Shown here piece after piece: positions 9,578 through 18,374 of a stretch of 64,000 nucleotides of DNA (within the stretch, counting starts at the first letter, position 1; the number at the start of each line of letters is the position of its first letter). Under the pieces are notes generated by a model. The model was not told the DNA's origin. It ran no database searches and saw only the letters and a program-made list of their open reading frames with translations. Origin of the DNA: Bremerella cremea. GTDB taxonomy: Bacteria; Planctomycetota; Planctomycetia; Pirellulales; Pirellulaceae. The stretch is from positions 372,001 through 436,000 of the forward strand of contig NZ_QPEX01000011.1 of NCBI RefSeq assembly GCF_003335505.1, written 5' to 3'. The position numbers were made by a program, and so were the translations under genes.

Positions 9578-10348
9578 TCATTCCGGGGCTGCAGACGGCT
9601 CGGTAGGAGCGTCCGCGTGGGGGAGGATCTTCGTTTCGGGCAGCGCGGTACGCAGCTTTTTCAGCCCCTCTGGTGTGATCTTGGTCTCTTGCAGATAGAG
9701 TTCTTTCAGCGATGTCATCTGGGCCAACGCATCTAGGCTGTCGTCGCTGACGTTGGTTCCCAGCAGGAAAAGAACCTCAAGATTGGCAAGTTGCGGAAGC
9801 TGCTGGATCGCTTTGTCGCCAAGGTCGGTTTTGGCCAGGCTGAGCACTTTCAGCGTCGAGAGTTCCACTAACGGCTTGATGGCATCGTCGGTGAAGCGGG
9901 CATGGAAAAGCGTTGGCTCGGTATCAGTAACCACCGAGCCCCCAACGTAAAGCTGTTCGATCTTGGGCAAACCGGTCAGGTGAGCTAAGGCGTCGTCGGT
10001 GATCTGGGTGCCGCGCAGGTCCAGGACAGTCAAATTCGGCAGGCCGGTCACCAGGGCCAGGTCTTTGTCAGTCACCAATAGAGGATTGGGAGTGGTGATG
10101 ACCTGGATTTCGTTTTCCGCATTACGGCCTATCTCGAAACCGACATGGCGAAACTTGCTGACGATGGGGTCTTGGTCGCCCTCAGGAAGCTGCGGCAAAA
10201 CAGGTTTCGAGGCCCAGTTCAACAGCCACACCCCGACCACCATCAACACCCCCAAGGTCGCCAAGGCGGAAAGTGCAATGGCCAGTTCCATCCCCCAGCT
10301 TTCGCGCTGGGGGCGTTTGGGTTCAGGAAGAGAGGGGATGCGCGTCAT
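9578..10348 (-). CDS. Single-pass membrane protein with leucine-rich repeats
   Basis: A 256-residue protein. One transmembrane helix lies at about 21-45 (ELAIALSALATLGVLMVVGVW). After it come at least five 24-residue-type LRRs with the consensus LxxLxxLxLxxTxITDxxL (LPNLTVLDLRGTQITD; LANLEVLFLLGTNVSD). This cysteine-containing-like LRR type is abundant in planctomycetes. The LRR part should face the periplasm if the short N-terminus stays inside. The function is unknown; protein binding is the usual role of such repeats. Confidence 0.8.
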   Translation of the reverse strand: MTRIPSLPEPKRPQRESWGMELAIALSALATLGVLMVVGVWLLNWASKPVLPQLPEGDQDPIVSKFRHVGFEIGRNAENEIQVITTPNPLLVTDKDLALVTGLPNLTVLDLRGTQITDDALAHLTGLPKIEQLYVGGSVVTDTEPTLFHARFTDDAIKPLVELSTLKVLSLAKTDLGDKAIQQLPQLANLEVLFLLGTNVSDDSLDALAQMTSLKELYLQETKITPEGLKKLRTALPETKILPHADAPTEPSAAPE

Positions 10349-10589
10349 GAATGGTTGATGGCCAAGGGATGAGGTTGAAGAAGTCCCAAGGATAACATCA
10401 ACGCACCCTAATGTGCCACGATTTGTTGGCAGACACTTGGTGCTATCACTGGCGGCAAGCCGATTCCAAAGTTTTTACGAACCACCTTTCTCAATGCCTC
10501 GTATCAGAAACCATCCCCAGGCGAGGTTCACGACGGAGAGCAACTTCGGTCCTGGCGATGAAGTTCGATTTCACATGGAGGGTAATCTC

Positions 10590-10847
10590 GTGACCAAGAA
10601 ACGACAAGCAACTCGCCGCCGTAAACGATCTGGCTTAAGCCTCGTGGCAGGTTTATTCCGAGCTGTCGCAATGGAAGGCTTGGGAATTGCGGTACTCGCT
10701 TCACTGGTCGGTTACCCTTTGCTGACTCAATGTCAGTCGCGTGTCTCATGCCTCGATTCCGAACCCTCGGTCATCGATGCCGGTATGTACACGCTGCTGG
10801 CCAAGGTAGGTCTCGTCCACGATCGCGATTATCACGTGGGCGATTAG
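10590..10847 (+). CDS. Small predicted membrane protein, unknown function
   Basis: The frame is open from 10413, but GGAGGG at 10577-10582 lies 7 bases before the GTG at 10590, so that start is preferred. This gives 85 residues: a very basic N-terminus (TKKRQATRRRKRSG), one hydrophobic helix at about 28-47, then a short tail with two cysteines. The basic end should stay in the cytoplasm. The 3' end overlaps the converging PhzF gene by 4 bases. No family recognised. Confidence 0.6.
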   Translation: MTKKRQATRRRKRSGLSLVAGLFRAVAMEGLGIAVLASLVGYPLLTQCQSRVSCLDSEPSVIDAGMYTLLAKVGLVHDRDYHVGD

Positions 10848-11638
10848 CAGAGGAGTTCGATTTGAGCAACTGTTACAGCGTGCCCTCGTAAGAGGGCACG
10901 ATTGTTTCGAACCTCAACTTCTACTTCACCCCCGCGCGGAGATGCTTGATAGGCACTCAGCGTTGTCTTGCCAAGCCGCTTGCTCCAATATTCGCCCAGC
11001 ACACAATGCGCAGAACCGGTCACTGGGTCTTCAGGTACGCCGCATGCTGGCGCGAAGAAACGCGAAAGAAAGTCATAGCGGGCATCGTCGCTAGGGGAAG
11101 TCACCATCACCCCACGAACTGCGTAGGTCATCAGGGCAGCATGATTAGGCGACAGTCGACGCAAGCTTGCGGCAGAAGGTATTTCAATCAGCCAATCTCG
11201 CCCGTTCTTGCCGCAGAAGGTGGCATCCGAGATGCCCAATGCTTCCAGCAGGCCTGCTTCTGGCGGTTGTTGAACCGCCGGAGAGATGGGAAAGTCGAGT
11301 TCGATTTTGTCGGCCACCCGTGCGGCGGTTAGCGTGCCACTAAGCGTTTCGAAGGCAATCGTCTGGTCAGAGGTGAAGCGGCCAACTTGCCACAAAATAT
11401 GAGCCGCCGACAGGGTCGCGTGCCCGCACAGGTCGACTTCAACTAGGGGAGTGAACCAACGCAGCCGCAGCGAATCTCCTTCAGGGCATACAAACGCCGT
11501 TTCGGCAAGATTCATTTCGGCGGCTACTTGTTGCATCCATTTTTCATCTGCTGGCTGCTCTAATAGGCAAACGGCGGCCGGATTGCCTGCAAACGGTTGC
11601 AAAGAGAACGCGTCGACTTGAAACAACGTGGATGGCAT
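10844..11638 (-). CDS. PhzF-family isomerase-like protein
   Basis: A 264-residue member of the PhzF/diaminopimelate-epimerase-like fold. Family marks are FAGNPAAVC, the catalytic glutamate in NLAETAFV (E46), the CGHATLSAAH loop and GVPEDPVTGSAHC near the C-terminus. Known family members act in phenazine synthesis or are uncharacterised; no phenazine genes are nearby, so the substrate is unknown. It is divergent from pdxA. Confidence 0.88.
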   Translation of the reverse strand: MPSTLFQVDAFSLQPFAGNPAAVCLLEQPADEKWMQQVAAEMNLAETAFVCPEGDSLRLRWFTPLVEVDLCGHATLSAAHILWQVGRFTSDQTIAFETLSGTLTAARVADKIELDFPISPAVQQPPEAGLLEALGISDATFCGKNGRDWLIEIPSAASLRRLSPNHAALMTYAVRGVMVTSPSDDARYDFLSRFFAPACGVPEDPVTGSAHCVLGEYWSKRLGKTTLSAYQASPRGGEVEVEVRNNRALLRGHAVTVAQIELLC

Positions 11639-11788
11639 CAGGGGTTCCTGGGCAACAGGGGCGAGAAGGTATTCTGCGTGTCATGACGCAACTTGCCAGC
11701 GGAGGGTTCGCCCACCTCGGCGGAAATCGGCTGGCAGTTACAATAATGAAGCTGGTCTTCACTTGCTACCTTCTGGAAAGTTTCTCGC

Positions 11789-12784
11789 GTGTCGCAACCT
11801 CGAATTATTATCACCATGGGAGACCCTGGCGGCGTCGGTCCCGAAGTTTGTTTGCAATTGCTCAGCGATCCGAAGCAGTACGCCCCGGCTGTGCCGATTG
11901 TGTTCGGCGATGCCGCCATTTTGAGCCGCGTGGCCAAGCAGTGCGGTTTTCCCGAACCTAAGGTTGTGGTTCCTTTCGCTGAATCTCTCGACTTTAGGGG
12001 CATGGCCGAGGCGACGGTGGTTGATTTCGGAACCATCGAGAGCGAAACGTTTGTGCCAGGCAAGGTTTCGGCTGAAGGGGGAGAGGCTTCGTACCAGTAC
12101 ATCATGCGGGCTATCGATGCGGCCTTGGCGGGCAAGGTCGACGGCATCACCACGGGGCCGATCAACAAAGAGGCACTGCATGCGGCCCAGCATTTTTACC
12201 CGGGGCATACCGAAATTTTCATCGAACGCTGTGGCCGTGACTCTGGCTGCATGATGCTGACCAGCGATCTGCTGACTTGCAGCTTTGTGACCACGCACGT
12301 TGGGTATCGTGATGTGCCGGAGCTGCTAACGATAGAACGCATTGGTGAAGTTATCGACTTAACGGTGGATGCGATGCGGAAGATTCGCCATCGCGAGCCG
12401 AGGCTGTTGGTTTGCGGCTTGAATCCACATGCCGGCGAACATGGTTTGTTCGGCGACCGGGAAGAAGAGCGAATCATCATGCCGGCGGTGCAAATTGCCC
12501 GCGATAAGGGAATCCAGATCGACGGCCCAGTGCCGCCAGATACGGCATTTCTGGCCGAACGACGCCCATTGTACGACTGCGTGGTCTGTATGTATCACGA
12601 TCAGGGGCATATTCCCTTAAAAGCCCTGGCATTTGATATCGCCGTAAACACCACGCTTGGCTTGCCAATTGTACGGACCTCGGTCGATCACGGCACCGCG
12701 TTCGATATTGCGTGGCAGGGCAAAGCAAAGGTCTCGAGTATGATTCATGCGGTCCGACTGGCTGGAGATCTCTCGGCGAGGTAG
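11789..12784 (+). CDS. pdxA: 4-hydroxythreonine-4-phosphate dehydrogenase
   Basis: A 331-residue NAD-dependent oxidoreductase of the DXP-dependent vitamin B6 pathway. The GTG start is required because the conserved strand RIIITMGDPGGVGPE begins at residue 5. The three metal-ligand histidines fit the family spacing: H170 (TTHVGY), H214 (NPHAGE) and H270 (YHDQGH). Length matches the family (about 330). A weak GGAAAG ribosome site lies just upstream. The next gene follows after 130 bases and is unlikely to be in the same pathway. Confidence 0.95.
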   Translation: MSQPRIIITMGDPGGVGPEVCLQLLSDPKQYAPAVPIVFGDAAILSRVAKQCGFPEPKVVVPFAESLDFRGMAEATVVDFGTIESETFVPGKVSAEGGEASYQYIMRAIDAALAGKVDGITTGPINKEALHAAQHFYPGHTEIFIERCGRDSGCMMLTSDLLTCSFVTTHVGYRDVPELLTIERIGEVIDLTVDAMRKIRHREPRLLVCGLNPHAGEHGLFGDREEERIIMPAVQIARDKGIQIDGPVPPDTAFLAERRPLYDCVVCMYHDQGHIPLKALAFDIAVNTTLGLPIVRTSVDHGTAFDIAWQGKAKVSSMIHAVRLAGDLSAR

Positions 12785-12914
12785 GGGATTGCCTGCTTGT
12801 GGCAATTTCAGCCGCAGATGGAATCGACTGAGCAGGCCAGCTAGAATAGACCGGGCGTTTTTTGGAATACCTATCCCGTGCATCTCCCCAACCTTCTGAT
12901 AGAGCATCTCGAAT

Positions 12915-14129
12915 ATGAATCGATTGTCACGTTTGTTGTGTGTGGCCCTGCTGACTTGCGGAATGATTGGGCCAGTCTTGGCTCAGAAACCTGTTGAAGG
13001 GCCTCCGGTCCCCAACGACCCAGTGCTGCCGGTCAAAGCGAAGAAGGCGTTTACCAACCTGCGGATTCGTCGCCCGGTGACCATCACCAACGCAGGGGAT
13101 GGTTCTGGCCGAATTTTCTTTGCCGAACAGCAAGGTGTGATCCTGGCCGTGCCTAACGATCCCGACGTGGAAGAGGCAGATGTCTTTCTCGACATTGAGA
13201 ACGAAGTCCGTTTCAATCCAAGTCAAAATGAAGAAGGTTTGCTGGGGCTGGCGTTCCATCCCAAGTTCAAAGAGAACGGCGAGTTCTTCGTCTACTACAC
13301 CATTAAGAAAGGGCTCGTCTCTCGCGTTTCTCGTTTCAAAACGATGAAGGATGATCCCAGCAAGGGAGATCCAAACTCGGAAGAAGTCTTGCTGACCTTA
13401 GAGCAGCCGTTCTGGAACCACAACGGCGGCAGCATTGAATTTGGGCCCGATGGATATCTGTACATTGCCCTCGGTGATGGGGGATCTGCAAACGATCCGC
13501 AAGGCAATGGTCAGAACCTGGAAACCTGGTTGGGATCGATCTTGCGAATTGATGTCGACAAGAAAGAAGATGGCAAGAACTACGCTATTCCGGCGGACAA
13601 TCCTTTTGTCGATACTGAAGGGGCCAAGCCTGAAATTTACGCTTACGGCTTGCGAAACGTCTGGCGTTTAACCTTTGACCGCAAGACGGGTGCTTGTTGG
13701 GTTGGCGATGTCGGGCAAAACATCTGGGAAGAGATCGACATCATCAAGAACGGTGGCAACTACGGCTGGAACGTGCGAGAAGGATTGCATCCGTTCTCGG
13801 ATCAGAACGCCAAGCCAGATGCGAAGTACATCGATCCGGTTTTCGAGTACCATCACAACGTCGGAAAGTCGATCACCAGCGGCTATGTCTATCGTGGTAA
13901 GAAGGTGCCAGAGCTTGAAGGGAAGTTCCTGTATGCGGATTACGTCTCTGGCAAGATCTGGGCGCTCGACTACGATTACGAAACCGGCAAAGCAGGCCAG
14001 AACTATCGTATCGAAGAGCCATCTAACCCACCGGTCGTTTGCTTTGGTGAAACGGAAGATGGCGAAGTGCTGATGAGCGCGATCTTTGGCGAGTACGGTT
14101 CGATTTACGAATTCGTGCCTGCCGAATAA
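12915..14129 (+). CDS. Secreted PQQ-type glucose/sorbosone dehydrogenase-like protein
   Basis: A 404-residue protein with a signal peptide (residues 1-23, ending PVLA). The rest matches the six-bladed beta-propeller of soluble aldose sugar dehydrogenases. Marks include EEGLLGLAFHPKF, FWNHNGGSIEFGPDGYLYIALGDGG, YAYGLRNVWRLTFD and GDVGQNIWEEI. Enzymes of this family oxidise sugars in the periplasm using PQQ and Ca2+; whether this one binds PQQ is inferred. It is followed by a nested hairpin terminator and appears monocistronic. Confidence 0.88.
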   Translation: MNRLSRLLCVALLTCGMIGPVLAQKPVEGPPVPNDPVLPVKAKKAFTNLRIRRPVTITNAGDGSGRIFFAEQQGVILAVPNDPDVEEADVFLDIENEVRFNPSQNEEGLLGLAFHPKFKENGEFFVYYTIKKGLVSRVSRFKTMKDDPSKGDPNSEEVLLTLEQPFWNHNGGSIEFGPDGYLYIALGDGGSANDPQGNGQNLETWLGSILRIDVDKKEDGKNYAIPADNPFVDTEGAKPEIYAYGLRNVWRLTFDRKTGACWVGDVGQNIWEEIDIIKNGGNYGWNVREGLHPFSDQNAKPDAKYIDPVFEYHHNVGKSITSGYVYRGKKVPELEGKFLYADYVSGKIWALDYDYETGKAGQNYRIEEPSNPPVVCFGETEDGEVLMSAIFGEYGSIYEFVPAE

Positions 14130-14181
14130 CGGAGCGGATGCGTGTTAAACGCGTGATCCCAACGTAAAAATAACCAACAAG

Positions 14182-14241
14182 GGCCGATGCGCGACGAATT
14201 CCCAGTCTAGGGAAGACGGAGGCAATCGGCCTTTCTTATTT
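14182..14241 (+). terminator. Probable intrinsic terminator after the sugar dehydrogenase gene
   Basis: GGCCGAT (14182-14188) pairs with ATCGGCC (14225-14231), followed by a T-rich run. A second stem, TTCCC (14199-14203) with GGGAA (14210-14214), nests inside. Confidence 0.55.
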
Positions 14242-14360
14242 CCTGGCAGCCGATTGCTCGACGCATCTCGTGGATATGCTGGCTGATTTACGCGTTGCCA
14301 ACGCCCCAATCTCAATCACTCGCTCACGAAGTAGAAAATCAATAGTCTGCTAGGTGACTT

Positions 14361-14906
14361 ATGAAGCAAGCCGTCTTGATAATTGGTTTAGCGATCCTGG
14401 CCAGCGTCGCCTATGGGGTGATCCATGATCAAATAACGGCCCGCCTTTGCGTTGAGTACTTCACCATTGGCCACATGCCAATCTTGGGCGGAACCGAGAA
14501 TCCTGCGCTGCTTGGTCTGGCCTGGGGCTTTCTGGCAACGTGGTGGGTTGGGGTGATGCTGGGGATACCGTTAGCGTTTGTTTGCCAGACCGGCTCGATG
14601 GTCAAGAAATCGGCTAAGGACTTGCTTAAGCCGCTGATGGTGCTGATGTTTACCAGCGGGTGTTTAGCAATCGGAGCCGGAGTTGTGGGGTATCTATTGG
14701 CCGCCAACGGACAAGTGCGACTGATGGGAAAGATGGCCGAAAAAGTACCGCCAGAGAAGCACGTTGCTTTTCTGACCGATCTTTGGATTCATAACGCCAG
14801 TTACACAGGCGGCTTTTTGGGCGGGATTGTGTTGATGTTGTGGGTCGTGTTCGATCGCTATCGCCGCACGCACATGCAGGTTCCTGACCGTGCGCCTGCC
14901 GGTTAA
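14361..14906 (+). CDS. Predicted four-helix membrane protein, unknown function
   Basis: A 181-residue protein with four clear hydrophobic segments (about 3-21, 50-75, 92-115, 145-165). The first may act as a signal anchor. Between helices 1 and 2 lies ITARLCVEYFTIGH, and between 3 and 4 a polar stretch with KMAEKVPPEKH. I do not assign a family. It is monocistronic by spacing and is followed by a structured intergenic region. Confidence 0.75.
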   Translation: MKQAVLIIGLAILASVAYGVIHDQITARLCVEYFTIGHMPILGGTENPALLGLAWGFLATWWVGVMLGIPLAFVCQTGSMVKKSAKDLLKPLMVLMFTSGCLAIGAGVVGYLLAANGQVRLMGKMAEKVPPEKHVAFLTDLWIHNASYTGGFLGGIVLMLWVVFDRYRRTHMQVPDRAPAG

Positions 14907-14940
14907 CGGCTCGCGTGCGAGAATCGGTAAGTTCTTACGC

Positions 14941-15214
14941 AATGGCAGATGGGCGTTCAGGTAGCAAAAGCTCAACCTGCGAACCTGCGTGCCCCCTGGT
15001 TGGGCAGTATTGAGCCGTTTCTTGGTGAGTAAATCTCCCTAAAGTCTCTATCTTAACGGCTTGCCACATAGACGACGATGCTTTCTTAGCGAAGATATAG
15101 GTAGCTAACGAACTGAGGCAGAGCCTCGTGGTTCGATGGCTGTTTCACATTTGGCGACTCTGGTTGGCCCGTTTCCCCCGACGTTTGCCCCCGCCGGCCC
15201 GAGTCGCCTTTTTT
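14941..15214 (+). ncRNA. Candidate structured RNA ending in an intrinsic terminator
   Basis: No ORF with coding character lies here, yet several stems are visible. A long bulged hairpin covers 14951-14994: GGGC/GCCC, GTTC/GAAC, AGGT/ACCT and AGC/GCT around an AAAA loop. GCCGTT (15014-15019) pairs with AACGGC (15055-15060). GAGGC-AGA-GCCTC forms 15115-15127. The last element is GGCGACTC (15153-15160) with GAGTCGCC (15201-15208) followed directly by T6, a terminator that serves no ORF closer than 250 bases. It could be a small RNA, or the long 3' UTR of the membrane-protein gene. I do not recognise an Rfam family. Confidence 0.4.
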
Positions 15215-15573
15215 GATTCTTGCCATCATGCTGATTAGATAAACCATGCTGTGGAACGCCGCATTCTGCTAGCAGCCTCTAGGGAAAAATAGAGCCAATA
15301 AATTTTTCAAGGTATATCACCTAATAAGGCAAGCTCTCTTCCCCACTTCGCGATTGATGGAGGGCATTCTTGCCTAAGCCAGGTGGTCAAAAATAGACCT
15401 TCGAAAAAGGATTGCGGAAACAAACGCAATGGAGGAATATCGTTCACAGGGAGTTGTGAATCACTGTTTAGTGAAGATTAAATTAACATCGAGAAGAGCT
15501 GAGTATCGGCCTGAACAACCAGTGCTCAACCCACCTACCTGAAACGACCTACCGGAACAGAGGAGTATCGCGG
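15215..15573. other. Intergenic stretch upstream of a small exported-protein gene
   Basis: This is A+T-richer than its surroundings and has no credible ORF. It should carry the promoter of the following gene; no clear -35/-10 pair stands out. The ribosome site GAGGAG lies at about 15560, just before the next start. Confidence 0.5.
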
Positions 15574-16065
15574 ATGAGAAAATTCTCAACTGCTCAGATT
15601 GGCAAGACGGTACTAACCTTCGTCATTATGGCTGGCGTCCTGGGAGTTGCCTTTGGCGAATCGGCTTACAAGAAAGCGTGCTACCTGAACTTCCTGACTT
15701 TAGAATCTTTCCCGACGATGAATCCATTGCAGCGAGACAAGTTGGTCTCGCAGATCGACTACGAAGACCAGATCGGAGTAAAGCACCGGCTGTTTGTTTT
15801 CGAGTCTCCTACTGGCAAAGATAAATTGGCCTGTCGGGTGTTGGTCACCGATGAAAACTACCATGTCACTTCGTCGTGGAATGCCGACCGAAAAGACAAG
15901 TTGCTGAACGTGGGATTCATGCAGCACTCGGATCCCCCGGTGCTAGAGATCGTGCGTTGCAACGAGGACAAAAATGCGTTGGTTTGTGAGCATCTTTGTC
16001 TGCACATGGGCGTGTTGCAATCGTTTGAATACAAGCCTAGCAATACGCGAGTTGCCTCTCGCTAA
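15574..16065 (+). CDS. Small exported or membrane-anchored protein, unknown function
   Basis: A 163-residue protein. Residues about 10-28 form a hydrophobic signal or anchor (TVLTFVIMAGVLGVAFG). The rest is a soluble domain with several cysteines (ACYLNF, ACRVLV, VRCNED, VCEHLCLHMG). The start is supported by a GAGGAG ribosome site. A strong terminator follows. I recognise no family. Confidence 0.7.
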   Translation: MRKFSTAQIGKTVLTFVIMAGVLGVAFGESAYKKACYLNFLTLESFPTMNPLQRDKLVSQIDYEDQIGVKHRLFVFESPTGKDKLACRVLVTDENYHVTSSWNADRKDKLLNVGFMQHSDPPVLEIVRCNEDKNALVCEHLCLHMGVLQSFEYKPSNTRVASR

Positions 16066-16101
16066 TCGCTGGGCGAAGCCCACCACCGATTGACCCATGG
16101 G

Positions 16102-16146
16102 GTAACCCCAGTAAAATCTTGCGGTAACTGGGGTTACATTCTTTTT
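16102..16146 (+). terminator. Intrinsic terminator
   Basis: A perfect 11-bp inverted repeat, GTAACCCCAGT (16102-16112) and ACTGGGGTTAC (16127-16137), is followed by ATTCTTTTT. It ends the preceding small-protein gene and isolates the LysRS gene downstream. Confidence 0.8.
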
Positions 16147-16216
16147 ACGGTAATTGCGTACCGAAGCTGGCCCCAGGATCGTCCCGCATTCTGCGACACG
16201 AACTTCGGAAGGGGCT

Positions 16217-18274
16217 ATGTCCGCCAAGCCAACCAATCGACCGTCAAAGTATCAAGTCTTCCTCCTTTGGTCGAACGACACCGTGAGCCAGTGTCGCGAT
16301 GTGCGGAAGTTCTTCAAAGAGTTCAACAAGAAGACCGCCAAGCCGGAATTTGGCGTCACCTTCGAGATCATCGACCATTGCTTCGATACTGACGACAAGG
16401 GACATCCTGGCGCAGTTCCGGCTGAAGAACTATTGGCCAAAAGCAAGGATACGCTGGCGCTGACGATCGGTTTGTGTACGGACGACGAGACTTCGCTCAA
16501 TCCTTACACCGTCGATAAAGCTCAACACCAACTCGACTTGGTGGTGGAAAGTGCCCAGCAGAACAAATTTCACCAGGCCATCTGGTTTGTAATGCGGCAG
16601 CAAGATTTAGAACGCGAGCAGATCGCCGGTGAAGTCCACGATTTGCTGCGTTTGCCTGCGGGGCTCAAGCCAGGCAACGTTTGCTTGTTTGGCGAGAACG
16701 ATAAGTTCGCCGACGTGTTGGCAGAAAACCTAACGAAGATGCTTTCGGATGAAAGCCGTCCCTGGATCGAAGATCAAAACGCTGCCGTGCATGCGATTGA
16801 AGCGGCTCGTCGCCAGAAGATGGACAAGCTTGTCCAAATGGGGATCGATCCGTGGGGGCATCGCTTCGACAACCAACAGGCGATCGCCGATGTGCGCGCC
16901 CTGGAAGGAGAGATCACCGAACAGAAGTCGACCAGCGAAGGGGGCCGCGAGCAAACCACCTTCAGCGGTCCCAAGGTCCGCGTGGCTGGTCGAATCGTGC
17001 TGATGCGACCTACTGGTAAGTTGATCTTCATCAATCTGGTGGATCGCACCGGCACCATTCAATTGTTCCTCGGCCAAGCTCAGGTCGGCGAACGGAACTG
17101 GGAGATCGCTCAGTGTTTGGATCTGGGTGACATCATCGGTGTCGACGGCGAACTGAAGAAAACGAAAACGGGCGAGCTCACGATCTTCGTGGAAGAACTC
17201 CATTTCCTGACGAAAACCTTGGAAGCTCCTCCGGAAAAGCATAAGGGGATCACCGATCCAGAACTGCGTCAACGGATGCGTTACGTCGATCTGGCCTACG
17301 GCGAAGGGGTGTTGGAGCGTTTCGTGCAGCGTACCCAAATCGTTCGCTCGATCCGCGAAACGTTGGTGGGCGAAGGGTACTACGAAATTGAAGGCCCTAC
17401 GCTGCATACGATCGCCGGTGGTGCCGCCGCTCGCCCGTTCGAGACTTTCCACAATGCGTTGGGCATGCCGCTGGTGATGCGGATTGCCTTAGAACTGCAC
17501 CTGAAGCGGCTTTTGGTCGGTGGTATGGAACGTGTCTTCGAGCTGGGACGCGTTTATCGCAACGAAGGGATTAGCCCCCGTCACAATCCAGAGTTCACCA
17601 TGCTGGAGGTCTATCAGGCTTTTGGCAACTACGAAACGATGATGGACCTGACGCAGAACATCATTGTCAACGCCTTAGACGCAATCGGTTCTGGGTATAA
17701 GGTTCCTTTTGGCGACAAGGAAATCGACTTCACGCCGCCATTCCAGCGTTGCTGCTATCGCGATCTGCTCGCCGAACATGCTGGCATCGATCCGGCTAAT
17801 GATGCCGAAGTGATCGCATGTGCTAAGAAGCTGGGGCTTGCTACCGAAGGGAAGCATCCTGATGTGCTCCGCAACGAGATCTTTGAGGAAACGGTTGAGG
17901 ACAAGCTGGTTGGGCCGGTCTTTGTGATCGACTACCCTGCTAGCATCTGCCCGCTGACCAAGCGGAAGAGCGATCAGCCAGAAATTGCGGAACGCTTTGA
18001 ACTGTTCATTCACGGCATGGAACTAGCCAACGCCTACACCGAGCTAAACGACCCCGATCTGCAGGAAAAGCTGTTCCGCACACAACTTGAGGGGATGGCC
18101 GAAGAGGACTCGATGGCACGCATGGACACCGATTTTGTGCGGGCCCTGCGCAACGGAATGCCTCCAGCTGGCGGACTTGGTATTGGCATCGACCGCCTAG
18201 TCATGTTACTAACTAACAGCTCGACAATTCGCGAAGTGATTTTGTTCCCGCTGTTGCGGCACGAAGCGACCTAG
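16217..18274 (+). CDS. lysS: Lysyl-tRNA synthetase (class II) with an extra N-terminal alpha/beta domain
   Basis: A 685-residue protein from the ATG at 16217 (GGAAGGGG just upstream). Residues ~190-685 form a complete class II LysRS: an OB-fold tRNA-binding domain (about 250-335), motif 2 FELGRVYRNEGISPRHNPEF, the GGAAARPF loop and motif 3 GLGIGIDRLVMLL. That part alone matches the usual ~500 residues. Residues 1-~180 are extra. They show alternating strands and helices (YQVFLLWS, VTFEIIDH, TLALTIGL, AIWFVMRQ, NVCLFGEN), like a small Rossmann-like fold such as TIR or DUF4062; that comparison is inference. The enzyme charges tRNA-Lys in the cytoplasm; the added domain's role is unknown. Confidence 0.92.
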   Translation: MSAKPTNRPSKYQVFLLWSNDTVSQCRDVRKFFKEFNKKTAKPEFGVTFEIIDHCFDTDDKGHPGAVPAEELLAKSKDTLALTIGLCTDDETSLNPYTVDKAQHQLDLVVESAQQNKFHQAIWFVMRQQDLEREQIAGEVHDLLRLPAGLKPGNVCLFGENDKFADVLAENLTKMLSDESRPWIEDQNAAVHAIEAARRQKMDKLVQMGIDPWGHRFDNQQAIADVRALEGEITEQKSTSEGGREQTTFSGPKVRVAGRIVLMRPTGKLIFINLVDRTGTIQLFLGQAQVGERNWEIAQCLDLGDIIGVDGELKKTKTGELTIFVEELHFLTKTLEAPPEKHKGITDPELRQRMRYVDLAYGEGVLERFVQRTQIVRSIRETLVGEGYYEIEGPTLHTIAGGAAARPFETFHNALGMPLVMRIALELHLKRLLVGGMERVFELGRVYRNEGISPRHNPEFTMLEVYQAFGNYETMMDLTQNIIVNALDAIGSGYKVPFGDKEIDFTPPFQRCCYRDLLAEHAGIDPANDAEVIACAKKLGLATEGKHPDVLRNEIFEETVEDKLVGPVFVIDYPASICPLTKRKSDQPEIAERFELFIHGMELANAYTELNDPDLQEKLFRTQLEGMAEEDSMARMDTDFVRALRNGMPPAGGLGIGIDRLVMLLTNSSTIREVILFPLLRHEAT

Positions 18275-18374
18275 AATGGTCGCTGAATCCCCCTGATCCC
18301 CCCCTGAAATGTAGCCTGCCCCGCGAGCGGAGGCGGGGGGCCAGAGAGAGTGCCGCTTTGCCGAAGGATTGGCA

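Noticed and set aside
15127..15142. T-loop-like GGTTCGAT suggestive of a tRNA or tmRNA
   Set aside because: No matching acceptor, D or anticodon arms and no CCA end could be found.
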